Part shown: piece by piece, positions 8,680-17,591 of the stretch
Layout of the letters: the number at the start of each line of letters is the position of its first letter
Position numbering within the stretch: position 1 is the stretch's first letter
Assembly (NCBI GenBank): GCA_963975425.1
Contig: CAXBGS010000011.1
Span: 124,001-188,000, forward strand
DNA from: CAXBGS01 sp963975425
GTDB taxonomy: Bacteria > Planctomycetota > Planctomycetia > Pirellulales > Pirellulaceae
Length of the DNA stretch: 64,000 bases
Direction of reading: 5' to 3'
Notes under the pieces: model-generated
Seen by the model: only the letters and a program-made list of their open reading frames with translations
Told to the model about the DNA's origin: nothing
Databases searched by the model: none
Program-made: the position numbers and the translations under genes

Positions 8680-10092
8680 GACCATGTTGTGTGCTTTCTC
8701 GACGACTCCGGTTCCAGTGACAAAGACAATTTGATCACCTGTCTTTAGGCTCATGTGCTTGCGGCCCCATCGGCACATCTCGTCGATGAAGTGCTGAGTG
8801 TCGTCCAGTTGGCTTGCCTGAATCGGCTTGATGCCCCACATCAGGTTCATGCGACGCAGGGTCTCTGGCGTGACGCTTGCACCAAGCGTTGGAATCAGGC
8901 TGCGACTGTTACTTTTGACCCACGCGGTGCTGCCGCTGCGCGTCGCGATGACGATCAGTCTGGCCTTGATCGATTCCGCGATATCCGTTGCCGCTTCGGT
9001 TACCGCACTGGTGATCGGATGCACGCGGTTGGTTGATAAATGCATTGCCGCGTGGTCGCGCAACATCTCTTTTTCGGTGGCCTTCATGATGCGGCTCATC
9101 ATCTTCACCACTCGCACCGGGTGATCGCCGATGGCCGTCTCGCCGCTTAGCATGCAAGCGTCGGCACCATCGAGAATCGCGTTAGCCACGTCGCTTGCCT
9201 CGGCACGTGTGGGACGCGAATGGTGCTGCATCGATTCCAGCATTTGCGTGGCAACAATGACGGGTTTCATTTTCGCTTTGCAAACGCGAATGATTCGTTT
9301 CTGAGCGACCGGGGTTTCAGCGACGTCGATCTCGACACCCAAATCACCACGTGCCACCATCACCGCGTCAGTTGCATCGACGATCTCTTCTAAACACTGT
9401 AACGCCTCGGGTTTTTCGATCTTGGCAACAATCAGTGCCGACGAGCGATGCTGTTCCAATAGTTCTCGCAATTGCACGATGTCCGCGGGACTGCGGACGA
9501 AAGACAGACTGACGAAGTCGATTGCTTTCTGTGCCGCCCAAATCGCGTTGTCGATGTCTCGGGGCAGCATTGCCGGTACCGAAAGCTTCGTGCCCGGCAA
9601 GTTGATGCCCTGACGACTGCGGACGATGCCTCCTGCGGTGACTCGGCAGACCGCGTGATCCGGCGTCACCTCCTCGACCACCAACTCCACCGTGCCATCG
9701 GCGAGCATGACTCGGCCGCCTACTTCTAATTCGTCGACCAAGCGATCGTAGGTACTGGTCAGTGTCGTCGGAGAATCCGAATTGTTGCCGCGCACGAATT
9801 TCAGCGTCATGTCGTCTTCGCACTGCATCGGATCGGTGACCAATTGGCCAAGCCGAATTTTGGGGCCGGCCAAGTCCAGCAATACTCCCGCGGGAAATCC
9901 CGACTGCTGGGACGCAGCACGGATGTTTGTTAGTGTCTGTTCGTGCTGCTTACGCGAACCGTGTGCAGTGTTGATGCGAAACACATCGACCCCGGCATTG
10001 ATCAACTCGGCCAACTGATCAGGCTGGTTGCAGGCGGGACCAACCGTCGCCACGATTTTCGTGCAAGCATCGTCAAACGAAGGTCTCGACAT
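8659..10092 (-). CDS. pyk: Pyruvate kinase
   Basis: Converts phosphoenolpyruvate and ADP to pyruvate and ATP, the last step of glycolysis, in the cytoplasm. 477 aa from the ATG at 10092; this start gives the family's usual beginning (CTKIVATVGPA), while the frame continues upstream without resemblance. Visible motifs are FRINTAHG (usual RxNxSHG, here with Ala for Ser), the catalytic-lysine segment IVAKIEKPEAL, the metal-binding MVARGDLGVE and ATQMLESM. A C-terminal allosteric-type domain (SAVTEAATDIAESIKARLIV onwards) is complete. The gene is divergent from an SDR gene across about 120 bases. Its last codons form the first unit of a 20-bp tandem repeat. The identity is very secure. Confidence 0.96.
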   Translation of the reverse strand: MSRPSFDDACTKIVATVGPACNQPDQLAELINAGVDVFRINTAHGSRKQHEQTLTNIRAASQQSGFPAGVLLDLAGPKIRLGQLVTDPMQCEDDMTLKFVRGNNSDSPTTLTSTYDRLVDELEVGGRVMLADGTVELVVEEVTPDHAVCRVTAGGIVRSRQGINLPGTKLSVPAMLPRDIDNAIWAAQKAIDFVSLSFVRSPADIVQLRELLEQHRSSALIVAKIEKPEALQCLEEIVDATDAVMVARGDLGVEIDVAETPVAQKRIIRVCKAKMKPVIVATQMLESMQHHSRPTRAEASDVANAILDGADACMLSGETAIGDHPVRVVKMMSRIMKATEKEMLRDHAAMHLSTNRVHPITSAVTEAATDIAESIKARLIVIATRSGSTAWVKSNSRSLIPTLGASVTPETLRRMNLMWGIKPIQASQLDDTQHFIDEMCRWGRKHMSLKTGDQIVFVTGTGVVEKAHNMVVVHTVE

Positions 10093-10210
10093 CAGTGGCG
10101 CCCGTATGTGTGGGGTGGGAAGGTGAAGATGAGTGTCCGTGAGACAACAAAAACTGTCTGGGGAACCGAATTTAGAGTTTTCAGACTCCGATGCGAAGGC
10201 TGCTAATTCG

Positions 10211-11095
10211 ATGCACAGTGAATCGCAAAGCAAATCCCCCCGTGAATCAACACCTGAATCAACACGTGTCGCCTTGATCACCGGCGGTTCCTCGGGACTG
10301 GGACTTGCGATCGCTCATGCGTTCGTTCGAAGCGGATATCGAGTCGTGATCGCCGGGCGAACCGAAACTCGTTTGGAATCGGCGGCGATTGAGCTGCGAC
10401 GACATACAAAGTCCGACAACTGGGTGACGACGATCGCGGCCGATGCCTCGCGCGACGAAGACGTCACGAAAATGATGGATGAAATCCAGGCGACGCTCAG
10501 GCGGCTGGATGTGCTGATCAACTGTGCCGGTGCCAGCGATCGAGGATTGATTGAAAATCTGCAAGCGGACCGGCTGGAAGCGTTGATCAGGCAAAATGTT
10601 ATCACTGCTCTGCTGTGCAGCCAGGCGGCCACGCCGATGCTGGAGCAACAGTCAGGCGTGATCGTCAACATCGGTTCGCTGGCCGGCAAAGTTGGCGCAC
10701 GGTACATCGGCGGCTATGCGGCGGCCAAGCATGCGCTGACCGGCATGACCCAACAAATGCGTCTGGAACTGCGATCTCGGGGAATCCATGTCGCGTTGGT
10801 CAGCCCAGGGCCAATTCGTCGCACTGATGAAGGCAACCGTTATCGGGCGATGGTCGACGAGTCGCTGCCGGAACAAGCGTCCGCGCCGGGCGGCGGAACG
10901 CGCATCAAAGGGTTGGATCCGGCAGCGGTTGCCGCAGCGGTACTGCGATGCGTCGAGCGTCGTTCACCCGACGTGATCCTGCCCGGGCACCTGCGTGTGC
11001 TGGTCGCGATCGGACATCTGATACCGAGATTGGGCGACTGGTTGTTGTTGAAATTCACGTCGACCAAACACGACGCGTCAAAGCCGCAAGAATGA
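10211..11095 (+). CDS. Short-chain dehydrogenase/reductase (SDR)
   Basis: NAD(P)(H)-dependent oxidoreductase with Rossmann fold. 294 aa from the ATG at 10211; a GTG at 10133 would add 26 polar residues before the domain. Seen: the nucleotide-binding TGGSSGLGLAIA (start of the domain), the NCAG motif of classical SDRs, catalytic Ser in VNIGSLAGKVG and the YxxxK pair in GGYAAAKHAL, then PGPIRT-like SPGPIRRTDEG. The C-terminal tail (about 45 residues with LRVLVAIGHLIPRLGDWLLL) is hydrophobic and could touch the membrane, as in some ketosphinganine/sterol-type SDRs. Substrate cannot be inferred. It converges on the ROK kinase gene with only 4 bases between the stop codons. Confidence 0.85.
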   Translation: MHSESQSKSPRESTPESTRVALITGGSSGLGLAIAHAFVRSGYRVVIAGRTETRLESAAIELRRHTKSDNWVTTIAADASRDEDVTKMMDEIQATLRRLDVLINCAGASDRGLIENLQADRLEALIRQNVITALLCSQAATPMLEQQSGVIVNIGSLAGKVGARYIGGYAAAKHALTGMTQQMRLELRSRGIHVALVSPGPIRRTDEGNRYRAMVDESLPEQASAPGGGTRIKGLDPAAVAAAVLRCVERRSPDVILPGHLRVLVAIGHLIPRLGDWLLLKFTSTKHDASKPQE

Positions 11096-11099
11096 CCGA

Positions 11100-12092
11100 T
11101 CAAGTCGCTGATGTTTCTGCAATCTTCTTTTTCGCCCAAGCGGCGGCGCCGATCGCACCGGCATCATCGCCCAACTTAGCCGCGACGACTTCGAAACGAT
11201 CGCGGTATACGCTCATCACATTCTTGCGGGCGGTTTTACCGACCGTCCCGACAAACAAATCTTCCATCGCTTCGACGAGTCCGCCACCCAATACGATCTT
11301 ATCTGGGCAAAGCAGGTGCACGATGTTGACGACGCCGATGCCAATCGTTTCGGCCGCTTGATGAACCAAGGTGCGAATCGATGCGTCGCCGTTTTTGATC
11401 GAATCGGCAATCGCGCCACTGCGAATGTTCGCTAGATCGGTGCCTGCGTCCTTGAACAAAGCCGGCGCGTCACCACGGTGAGCCGCTTTGGCAGCTTCGG
11501 CAGCGATGGTCAGCCGACTCGCTTCGGCCTCTAGCGTTCCCGGCATATCGATCCCACTAGCACGATTGCTGCTGCTGATCCGTGTGTGTCCGACTTCCAT
11601 ACAGCTGATGCCGGCGCCAGTCAAAATGGTTCCTTCGTAGACGCAACCGCCTCCGATTCCCGTCCCTGGAAAGATACCCACGGCACACCGCGATCCCTTT
11701 GCGGCGCCGAAGGTGTATTCGCCATAGACTCCCGCATCGACATCGTTCATGACGACAACGGGACAGTCGAAACGTTTTTTCAGAAACGACGCCACATTCA
11801 CATCGTCCCATCCGAGGTTGGGCGTAGTCAGGATCATGCCCTTGTTCAGATCGATCGGCCCGGGACATCCGATGCCGATGCCGGCGATGCGATCGGCGGT
11901 CAAATCATTTTCGTTTAGCAATCGATCGATGGTTGAATCGATGCGATGGATACCTTGCTCGGAACCTTCACGGCCGCGCGTTTTGCGCCGGCGTCGGCCG
12001 ACGACTTTCCATGATTCGTCATAGGCGATCGCGAGCATCTTGGTGCCACCGAGATCGAAGCCGATCCATATATCTTTCGTTTTCGCTGCCAT
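11100..12092 (-). CDS. ROK-family sugar kinase (glucokinase-like)
   Basis: 330 aa, ATG start at 12092. ROK fold: phosphate-1 motif GFDLGGTKM (about 11-19), GIGCPGPID, and the phosphate-2 region GTGIGGGCVYEG, followed by EVGHTRI with the sugar-contacting Glu-His. The C-terminal KIVLGGGLVEA is the adenosine-motif region. ROK kinases phosphorylate glucose, fructose, N-acetylglucosamine or N-acetylmannosamine; which one is not decidable here. The zinc-binding CxCGxxGCxE motif that normally follows EVGH is absent: the segment reads SSSNRASGIDMPGTLEAEAS, with no Cys. The Glu-rich end of the motif is retained, so the fold is likely kept without the zinc. Downstream it abuts the convergent SDR gene. 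Confidence 0.85.
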   Translation of the reverse strand: MAAKTKDIWIGFDLGGTKMLAIAYDESWKVVGRRRRKTRGREGSEQGIHRIDSTIDRLLNENDLTADRIAGIGIGCPGPIDLNKGMILTTPNLGWDDVNVASFLKKRFDCPVVVMNDVDAGVYGEYTFGAAKGSRCAVGIFPGTGIGGGCVYEGTILTGAGISCMEVGHTRISSSNRASGIDMPGTLEAEASRLTIAAEAAKAAHRGDAPALFKDAGTDLANIRSGAIADSIKNGDASIRTLVHQAAETIGIGVVNIVHLLCPDKIVLGGGLVEAMEDLFVGTVGKTARKNVMSVYRDRFEVVAAKLGDDAGAIGAAAWAKKKIAETSAT

Positions 12093-12614
12093 GGGATGTT
12101 CGTCGAGGAGAGGTCGCGTTGTGGTCTAGCAATGCCAATGGACACGGACGACGCAAGGGTCGATTAAGATGTGATTCCGATGAAGACGGATTCGCTCGGC
12201 AAAGCAGACCGCAACGCTCTAGCTCCATCAACCCGCCTTGCGACGAAAGGGCGGTCTTTGTGGTCAAGGGCCCGCGTCCTGAATACGTACCGCGATAATG
12301 TAGATTGTAGCGCCCCTGCCGCGGGACATCGGTGGCGGAGGCGGAAAACCGCCAACCCCATCGAATACAGGCGTTTCCACTGCGTCGCGTCAGAATCCTC
12401 CGTCATCGCTCCGTCATCCCAAGGCCTCGGCCGATCGGTAAGACTTTGGTAGCCCCACACCCCCTGATCGGTCACGATTGGTCGAAACCTTCATCGCCGG
12501 CCCGCCAGATTGGCATGTGAAATCAGGTGCGTCGTCTTTCAGATACACAAAAAGCCTTCAATCCACTGAAATAACCACCGGTCGCGGCGCATCCTAGCTG
12601 CTGAAGACTCAGAA
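12093..12614. other. Intergenic region upstream of the ECF sigma gene
   Basis: 522 bases with only short reading frames that have no recognisable content. A small perfect hairpin (GGCGG AAAA CCGCC) lies at 12340-12353. The region should contain the promoter of the sigma-factor operon on the plus strand and that of the ROK kinase on the minus strand; I could not pick a convincing consensus. Confidence 0.4.
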
Positions 12615-13193
12615 ATGGGTGAATCTCTGCCTGAAAATAATCGCATCAACGACAACGCTGAGCACGATTGGCGAGCCGTTTATGAATTGTGCCAAGGCGG
12701 ACTTCGAGCATTTTTGAGAGGCCGTCTCAATCAGGAGGCTGACGTCGACGATTGCCTGCAAATGGTGTTCGTCAAGATGACCCAGCAGGCAAGACGAGAT
12801 GATTCGGATGTGGAACCTGTCGCCCGACGCGCATGGTTGTTCCGGGTCGCGTCAAACGAGGCGGCGTTGATTTGGCGTAATAAAGCGACATCCAACCGAG
12901 TCATCGAAAACAAGGGACGACAGAGTGCGACAGACGACGACATTCTTCCCGACACAACTGACAAAGTCATCCTGACCGAAACAACCGTCAAGCTTCGCCA
13001 AGCGATCGAGAAACTGCCCGATCATTATCGCGAAGTGGTCCAGATGCGAATCGACCAAGACAAGACATTCCAAACGATCGCTGACGAATTAAGCATTCCG
13101 CTCGGCACGGCACTGACTCGCATGCGTCGAGCCTTGGAAAAACTGCGGCAAGAATTTGAACCTGAAATCGATCCAACGATCGAAACCGAATAA
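12615..13193 (+). CDS. RNA polymerase ECF sigma factor
   Basis: 192 aa. Region sigma-2 is seen as LRAFLRGRLNQEADVDDCLQ MVFVKM with the later RAWLFRVASNEAALIWR, and region sigma-4 as LPDHYREVVQMRIDQDKTFQ and IADELSIPLGTALTRMRRAL, a helix-turn-helix for the -35 element. Length fits ECF factors. It heads a run of plus-strand genes: an anti-sigma-like membrane protein starts 17 bases later, then a coiled-coil exported protein, then the DUF1549/DUF1553 and DUF1501 genes. By analogy with other ECF operons, the downstream membrane protein probably controls it. The signal is unknown. Confidence 0.88.
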   Translation: MGESLPENNRINDNAEHDWRAVYELCQGGLRAFLRGRLNQEADVDDCLQMVFVKMTQQARRDDSDVEPVARRAWLFRVASNEAALIWRNKATSNRVIENKGRQSATDDDILPDTTDKVILTETTVKLRQAIEKLPDHYREVVQMRIDQDKTFQTIADELSIPLGTALTRMRRALEKLRQEFEPEIDPTIETE

Positions 13194-13209
13194 ATCCAAC
13201 GAACCTACG

Positions 13210-13905
13210 ATGGCAAACGCACCTAAACCTGAATCGCAGACGTCGCGATCATTGCCAAGCGATGTCGACGATACGTCACGAGAGCTGTGCCTCCGCTACT
13301 TGCTTTGCGAGTTAGATGCAGAACAAACCAGCAAATTGCTGGATCGGTTGGCATTAGAACCGGCACTTGCGAATGAGTTGGAAATCCAGGCACAGCTGAT
13401 CAGTCATCTGGGAACGCGATCCAGCGAATCGACGATCGTCGCCAAGTTTGATAGCGGCAATACGAACCAAAGCTCTCAAACAAGCATCGCTCACACACTC
13501 GCCGATCCGATTGCGACCGAAACCGGGTCATCAAGACTTGCGATGTTTGCCGCAATCGCCGCCAGCCTTCTGGTTGCATGTGCTGTTTGGCTGGGACGCG
13601 CTGGCGCACCACAATCGATCGCCAGTAAAACAGCGAACCGATCGAATACTGACGTCGCGAATCAAATCGAATGCGACCAATCCCACTCATCGGAAGAAGA
13701 ACTGTTGCTGGCCCGAGCTTGGGCTGACGGTCCTCTCAGTCTTGTGCTTACCGTGGATGATTTGCTGGACCACGATTCACTAGCGTTGCAAAGTGACAAC
13801 GAACTGGAGGACACGGACGATGAAGAATCGCTGGACCCGAGCGACGATTCCGTGCTGCACTGGATGGTGGCTGCGGTCCAGGCGGGAGAAAATCATGACG
13901 GCTAA
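13210..13905 (+). CDS. Putative anti-sigma factor, single-pass membrane protein
   Basis: 231 aa from the ATG at 13210; an in-frame upstream start at 13156 would overlap the sigma gene. The N-terminal 70 residues are helical and acidic (RELCLRYLLCELDAEQTSKL) and resemble the cytoplasmic sigma-binding part of anti-sigma factors, though no zinc HxxxCxxC is present. One transmembrane helix is clear (AMFAAIAASLLVACAVWLG, about residues 113-131). The C-terminal part is acidic and extracytoplasmic. It lies directly behind the ECF gene and overlaps the next gene by 11 bases, which argues for one transcript and a regulatory role. The anti-sigma assignment is inference from context and topology. Confidence 0.65.
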   Translation: MANAPKPESQTSRSLPSDVDDTSRELCLRYLLCELDAEQTSKLLDRLALEPALANELEIQAQLISHLGTRSSESTIVAKFDSGNTNQSSQTSIAHTLADPIATETGSSRLAMFAAIAASLLVACAVWLGRAGAPQSIASKTANRSNTDVANQIECDQSHSSEEELLLARAWADGPLSLVLTVDDLLDHDSLALQSDNELEDTDDEESLDPSDDSVLHWMVAAVQAGENHDG

Positions 13906-14665
13906 ATCCACCAGGCGATTATTCGCGTGCTTGTTTTGCGTCCTCATTCTCAACGGAGTGAAACAGAATGACGTGTTCGCTGCCGATCCACCCAACCGTA
14001 CCACGTTCGCTCGAGTTCGGGTGATGGCGGACGCCGGCCCGCAGTCTCGCCCGTCAGAGAAAAGCAAACAAGAATCAACGTCACCGGACGCGACGTCCAA
14101 ACGAAAAGCCACCGAACGCACCCGAACAGCAGCCACGCCCAGCGTCGATTCGGCCACCGAGCAACGTGTTCAGCAGATGGTCCGCGCACACTTGCCGGAA
14201 ATCGACCAAATGCTGCGGCGTCTCCGAGAGAGCAGTCCTGACGCCTACCAGAGAGCGGTTCGCGACTTGGCAAAATCGGTTCGCAAGTTGGAACTTGCCA
14301 AGAAGCGGGATGAGGCATTGTTTGAAATCGAAGTTCAACTGCTAAAAGCGAGATCCAATGTCAATCTGTTGACCGCTAAATTGAAATTGCGAGACACCGA
14401 CGCGGATCGAAAATCACTTCGAAAAGCTGCAGAGCAATTGCATCGATCCGAGATCGCACGCGAAGAATACGAAGTCAAGTTTTTGCAAGAACGCATCGAG
14501 CACAACCAGCGGCAACTGGACACACTAAAAAAACGCATCGCTGCGCAGAACAGCAATGCGGAAACTCTCTTGAGTAAAAACTATGTCGGCTATCTGCGAC
14601 GAGCAGGTTTGCAGCCCGACAATGCCAAGCCAAAAAAGTCCGCGAAACCGCGGAAGAAGCCCTAA
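13895..14665 (+). CDS. Exported coiled-coil protein in the sigma-factor operon
   Basis: 256 aa from the ATG at 13895, chosen because it has a GGGAGA ribosome binding site 5 bases upstream and a typical signal peptide (basic TAKSTRR, then LFACLFCVLILNGV). A low-complexity Ser/Lys/Thr linker (to about residue 85) precedes a long, charged alpha-helical region (about 90-240) rich in Leu, Arg, Glu and Lys with heptad character, for example LRRLRESSPDAYQRAVRDLA and VKFLQERIEHNQRQLDTLKK. The end is Lys/Pro rich. It could be a periplasmic sensor or structural partner for the anti-sigma protein. No family is recognised. Confidence 0.6.
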   Translation: MTAKSTRRLFACLFCVLILNGVKQNDVFAADPPNRTTFARVRVMADAGPQSRPSEKSKQESTSPDATSKRKATERTRTAATPSVDSATEQRVQQMVRAHLPEIDQMLRRLRESSPDAYQRAVRDLAKSVRKLELAKKRDEALFEIEVQLLKARSNVNLLTAKLKLRDTDADRKSLRKAAEQLHRSEIAREEYEVKFLQERIEHNQRQLDTLKKRIAAQNSNAETLLSKNYVGYLRRAGLQPDNAKPKKSAKPRKKP

Positions 14666-14714
14666 AACGGCTTCGCACCCGACGCCCCCCTTTCCTCGTG
14701 CGATTGGTTGATTC

Positions 14715-17537
14715 ATGAAACGACACCTTTCCATCACGCTGACGCCGGCAACCGTAACGCTTGCCGTCATGGCTGCGACTTGCTGGATCATTCCTCCGGC
14801 ATCTGCCGAGCCGATCAATGCGAGTATTTCCGCCAGCGGAGCGCAGCATGCGATGCCGGCGGCTCCGATTAGCGAACGGTTTGCCGAAGCGAACACCGAT
14901 GAGTCCCCCGATTTTCAAAAGCACGTCGTGCCACTGTTGGGCCGATTGGGCTGTAACGGCCGCGCGTGTCACGGTTCATTTCAGGGACGAGGCGGTTTGC
15001 AGCTCTCGTTGTTCGGCTACGACTTTAAAGCCGACCATGAAGCACTGATGGACGAGAACACCGGTCGCGTTGATGTCGATGACGTTGATGAGAGCCTGAT
15101 GCTTGCCAAACCATCGGACGCCGATCTGCATGAAGGCGGAAAACGATTTGATCTCGGCAGCTGGCAACATCACGTCCTGCGACGATGGGTCGAAGACGGG
15201 GCGAAGTTCGATCCGAATCAGATCAAACAACTATCGAAACTGGAACTCAATCCCGCAGAAGTGCGCTTCACCGAGGACGGTCAGTCCGTTCAATTGACCG
15301 CGATCGCGCACTGGGAAGACGGTACATCTGAAGACGTAACACAGTTATGCCGTTTCCAATCGAACGATGATGTCGTTGCACCGATCGATGAAAACGGTCG
15401 CATCACCGCCGGTGACGTCGGTGACACACACGTCGTCGTGTCCTATGACAATGCCGTCGTCCCTGTTGCGGTCCTGAGGCCAATCGCCGCCCAAAATCTG
15501 GCCGACGCCGCGCCGTCGTATGCCCAGCCAATCGATCGCCTGGTCAAACAAAAGCTGGATAAACTGGGAATCGTCGCGTCGGACCTTTGTACCGACGAGG
15601 AATTCGTCCGTCGCATTTCGCTGGACATCACTGGCATTTTGCCGTCGGGCGAAGCCGTGCGAGCTTTTTTGAAAGACGGCTCACCCGATAAGCGGACACG
15701 TCTGATCAATGACTTGCTTGATTCACCCGGCTACGCCGCATGGTGGGCGACACGATTTTCGGACTGGACCGGCAATAGCGAAGAACAGTTGAACAATGTG
15801 CTGCCGATCCGTGGCGCGGCTTCAAGACTTTGGTACGAATGGATCCGCAAACGATTGGACGAAAACGTTCCCTACGATGAAATCATCGAAGGGATTGTCA
15901 CGGCCGAAAGTCGTCATGACGGTGAAGATTACACGGAATACTGCGAGGCGATGACCGAAGCCTGCAAGCCCGGTAACGCAGCACAGTTCGCCGAGCGTGA
16001 TGGTATGCCGCTGTTTTGGGCCCGACGCAATTTCCAAAAACCAGAAGACCGGGCGATCGGTTTTGCTTACACGTTCCTGGGCGTTCGCATCGAATGTGCC
16101 CAGTGCCACAAGCATCCGTTTGATCAATGGAGCAAGAACGATTTTGAAGAGTTCGCAAAGCTATTTTCGCCGATCCGCGTCAATCAAACCCAAGTCGCCG
16201 CTGACGCCAAAAAAGATCGTGACCGTCTGCTAGAAGAGATCACCGGCGGCAAAGAGATGAAAGGCGGCGAGCTGCGCAAAGCGATTTACTCCGCGGCAAA
16301 AGATGGAAAGACCGTTCCCTTTGGTGAATTGTTGGTCAATGTCCGCAAAGTCACGGACAGAGAAAGAAAGGCACGCGAAGCGGCGATCAAGAAAGGTCGC
16401 AAGCCTCGACCACTGAACGTCTCTTCCGGAACGATCTTGGGACAAGACCAGCCGACGGTGTTAGACCACGATCCACGATCACCTTTGATGGACTGGCTGC
16501 GCAGCAAGGACAATCCTTACTTTGCGAAAGCGATCGTGAATCGAATCTGGAGCAATTACTTTGGCGTCGGAATCGTTGACCCGACCGATGACATGAACCT
16601 CGCCAATCCACCCAGCAACGCACCGCTGCTGGACTACTTGGCCACAGGATTGATCGATCATGACTTCGACTTGAAATGGTTGCATCGCGAAATCACCAAC
16701 AGCGATACGTATCAGCGCAGTGCCAACACGAATTCCACCAACGAGATGGATTTGGTCAATTTTTCGCACCACGTTCCACGTCGATTGCCGGCGGAGGTCG
16801 TTTATGACGCGGTCGTCTTGGCAACCGGTTCCGATGATAAGGCCAGCAAATTGCGTGGAGAATTGAACGAGATGGCGATCGCCGAAGGCAAGCCGCGTTC
16901 ACGCAACCGTGGCGATTATGCCTTGGACGTTTTCGGACAATCGATCCGCGAAACCAACTGTGACTGCGACCGCAGCGATTCACCGAGTCTGTTGCAATCG
17001 ATTTATCTGAGAAACGATTCCGAGATGCATGAGCGTCTGGCGGACAAGAACGGCTGGGTCGCGCAAGCCTGTAAATCGATCGGAGTAGCCGGTCCGACCG
17101 GGGCGCCGGACCCTCGACGGGCGGCCGCCCTACGCAGTGCAAAGTCTCAGCAAAAACAGTTCATCACCCGACTGGTCAAATTCAAACAGTTGCCGGAGGA
17201 ACGACAGCGGAAATCGCGATCACAGGTCGAACGTGATTACAAACGCCTCGGTGGAAAGCTTGATCAAATAGGTCTCTCGATGCCGCCGCTGCGGAAATTG
17301 ATTGCCAACCCGCATAGCTGGAAAGATCTCGAGCCGAAAGTCGATGACAAGCCTGCGACCACGACACTCAATGACTTGGTCGAAGAAGCTTACTTGCGAA
17401 CACTGAGCCGATTCCCCGATCCAGACGAAGCCGATACGGCCATCGCATTCATCGAAGAATCAGAAACGCCTGCCGATGGCGTTGAATCCCTGATGTGGGC
17501 ATTGGTCAACACCAAAGAGTTCATCATCACCCACTAG
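14715..17537 (+). CDS. DUF1549/DUF1553 planctomycete cytochrome-type protein with Ig-like domain
   Basis: 940 aa with an N-terminal signal peptide. Order of parts: a PSCyt1-like segment with GCNGRACHGSFQGRGGLQLS and FGYD (about residues 77-100); a bacterial Ig-like (Big2) domain (about 176-255, LNPAEVRFTEDGQSVQLTAI); DUF1549/PSCyt2 (about 270-490) with CAQCHKHPFDQW (about 461-472), a CxxCH covalent-haem motif; DUF1553/PSD1 (about 580-930). The first Cys pair is CX4CH, the usual form for this subfamily. Proteins of this kind are abundant in planctomycetes, always paired with a DUF1501 protein as here 54 bases downstream. Their biochemical role is not established; a periplasmic redox role in breakdown of complex sugars has been proposed. 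Confidence 0.9.
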   Translation: MKRHLSITLTPATVTLAVMAATCWIIPPASAEPINASISASGAQHAMPAAPISERFAEANTDESPDFQKHVVPLLGRLGCNGRACHGSFQGRGGLQLSLFGYDFKADHEALMDENTGRVDVDDVDESLMLAKPSDADLHEGGKRFDLGSWQHHVLRRWVEDGAKFDPNQIKQLSKLELNPAEVRFTEDGQSVQLTAIAHWEDGTSEDVTQLCRFQSNDDVVAPIDENGRITAGDVGDTHVVVSYDNAVVPVAVLRPIAAQNLADAAPSYAQPIDRLVKQKLDKLGIVASDLCTDEEFVRRISLDITGILPSGEAVRAFLKDGSPDKRTRLINDLLDSPGYAAWWATRFSDWTGNSEEQLNNVLPIRGAASRLWYEWIRKRLDENVPYDEIIEGIVTAESRHDGEDYTEYCEAMTEACKPGNAAQFAERDGMPLFWARRNFQKPEDRAIGFAYTFLGVRIECAQCHKHPFDQWSKNDFEEFAKLFSPIRVNQTQVAADAKKDRDRLLEEITGGKEMKGGELRKAIYSAAKDGKTVPFGELLVNVRKVTDRERKAREAAIKKGRKPRPLNVSSGTILGQDQPTVLDHDPRSPLMDWLRSKDNPYFAKAIVNRIWSNYFGVGIVDPTDDMNLANPPSNAPLLDYLATGLIDHDFDLKWLHREITNSDTYQRSANTNSTNEMDLVNFSHHVPRRLPAEVVYDAVVLATGSDDKASKLRGELNEMAIAEGKPRSRNRGDYALDVFGQSIRETNCDCDRSDSPSLLQSIYLRNDSEMHERLADKNGWVAQACKSIGVAGPTGAPDPRRAAALRSAKSQQKQFITRLVKFKQLPEERQRKSRSQVERDYKRLGGKLDQIGLSMPPLRKLIANPHSWKDLEPKVDDKPATTTLNDLVEEAYLRTLSRFPDPDEADTAIAFIEESETPADGVESLMWALVNTKEFIITH

Positions 17538-17591
17538 TACACGTCACAGAGTCGCCATTCACTTTACTTTCACGATTAAGAGTTCTTTGCC

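Noticed and set aside
9368..9823. 151-aa minus-strand frame inside pyk
   Set aside because: Alternative frame of a very well supported gene.
12171..12452. 93-aa frame upstream of the ECF gene
   Set aside because: Composition rich in Arg/Ser/Pro without structure, as expected for non-coding GC-rich DNA.
14946..14970. Degenerate haem site suspected to be broken (CX4CH)
   Set aside because: CX4CH in GCNxxxCHG is the usual form for this DUF1549 subfamily, so it is not a defect.
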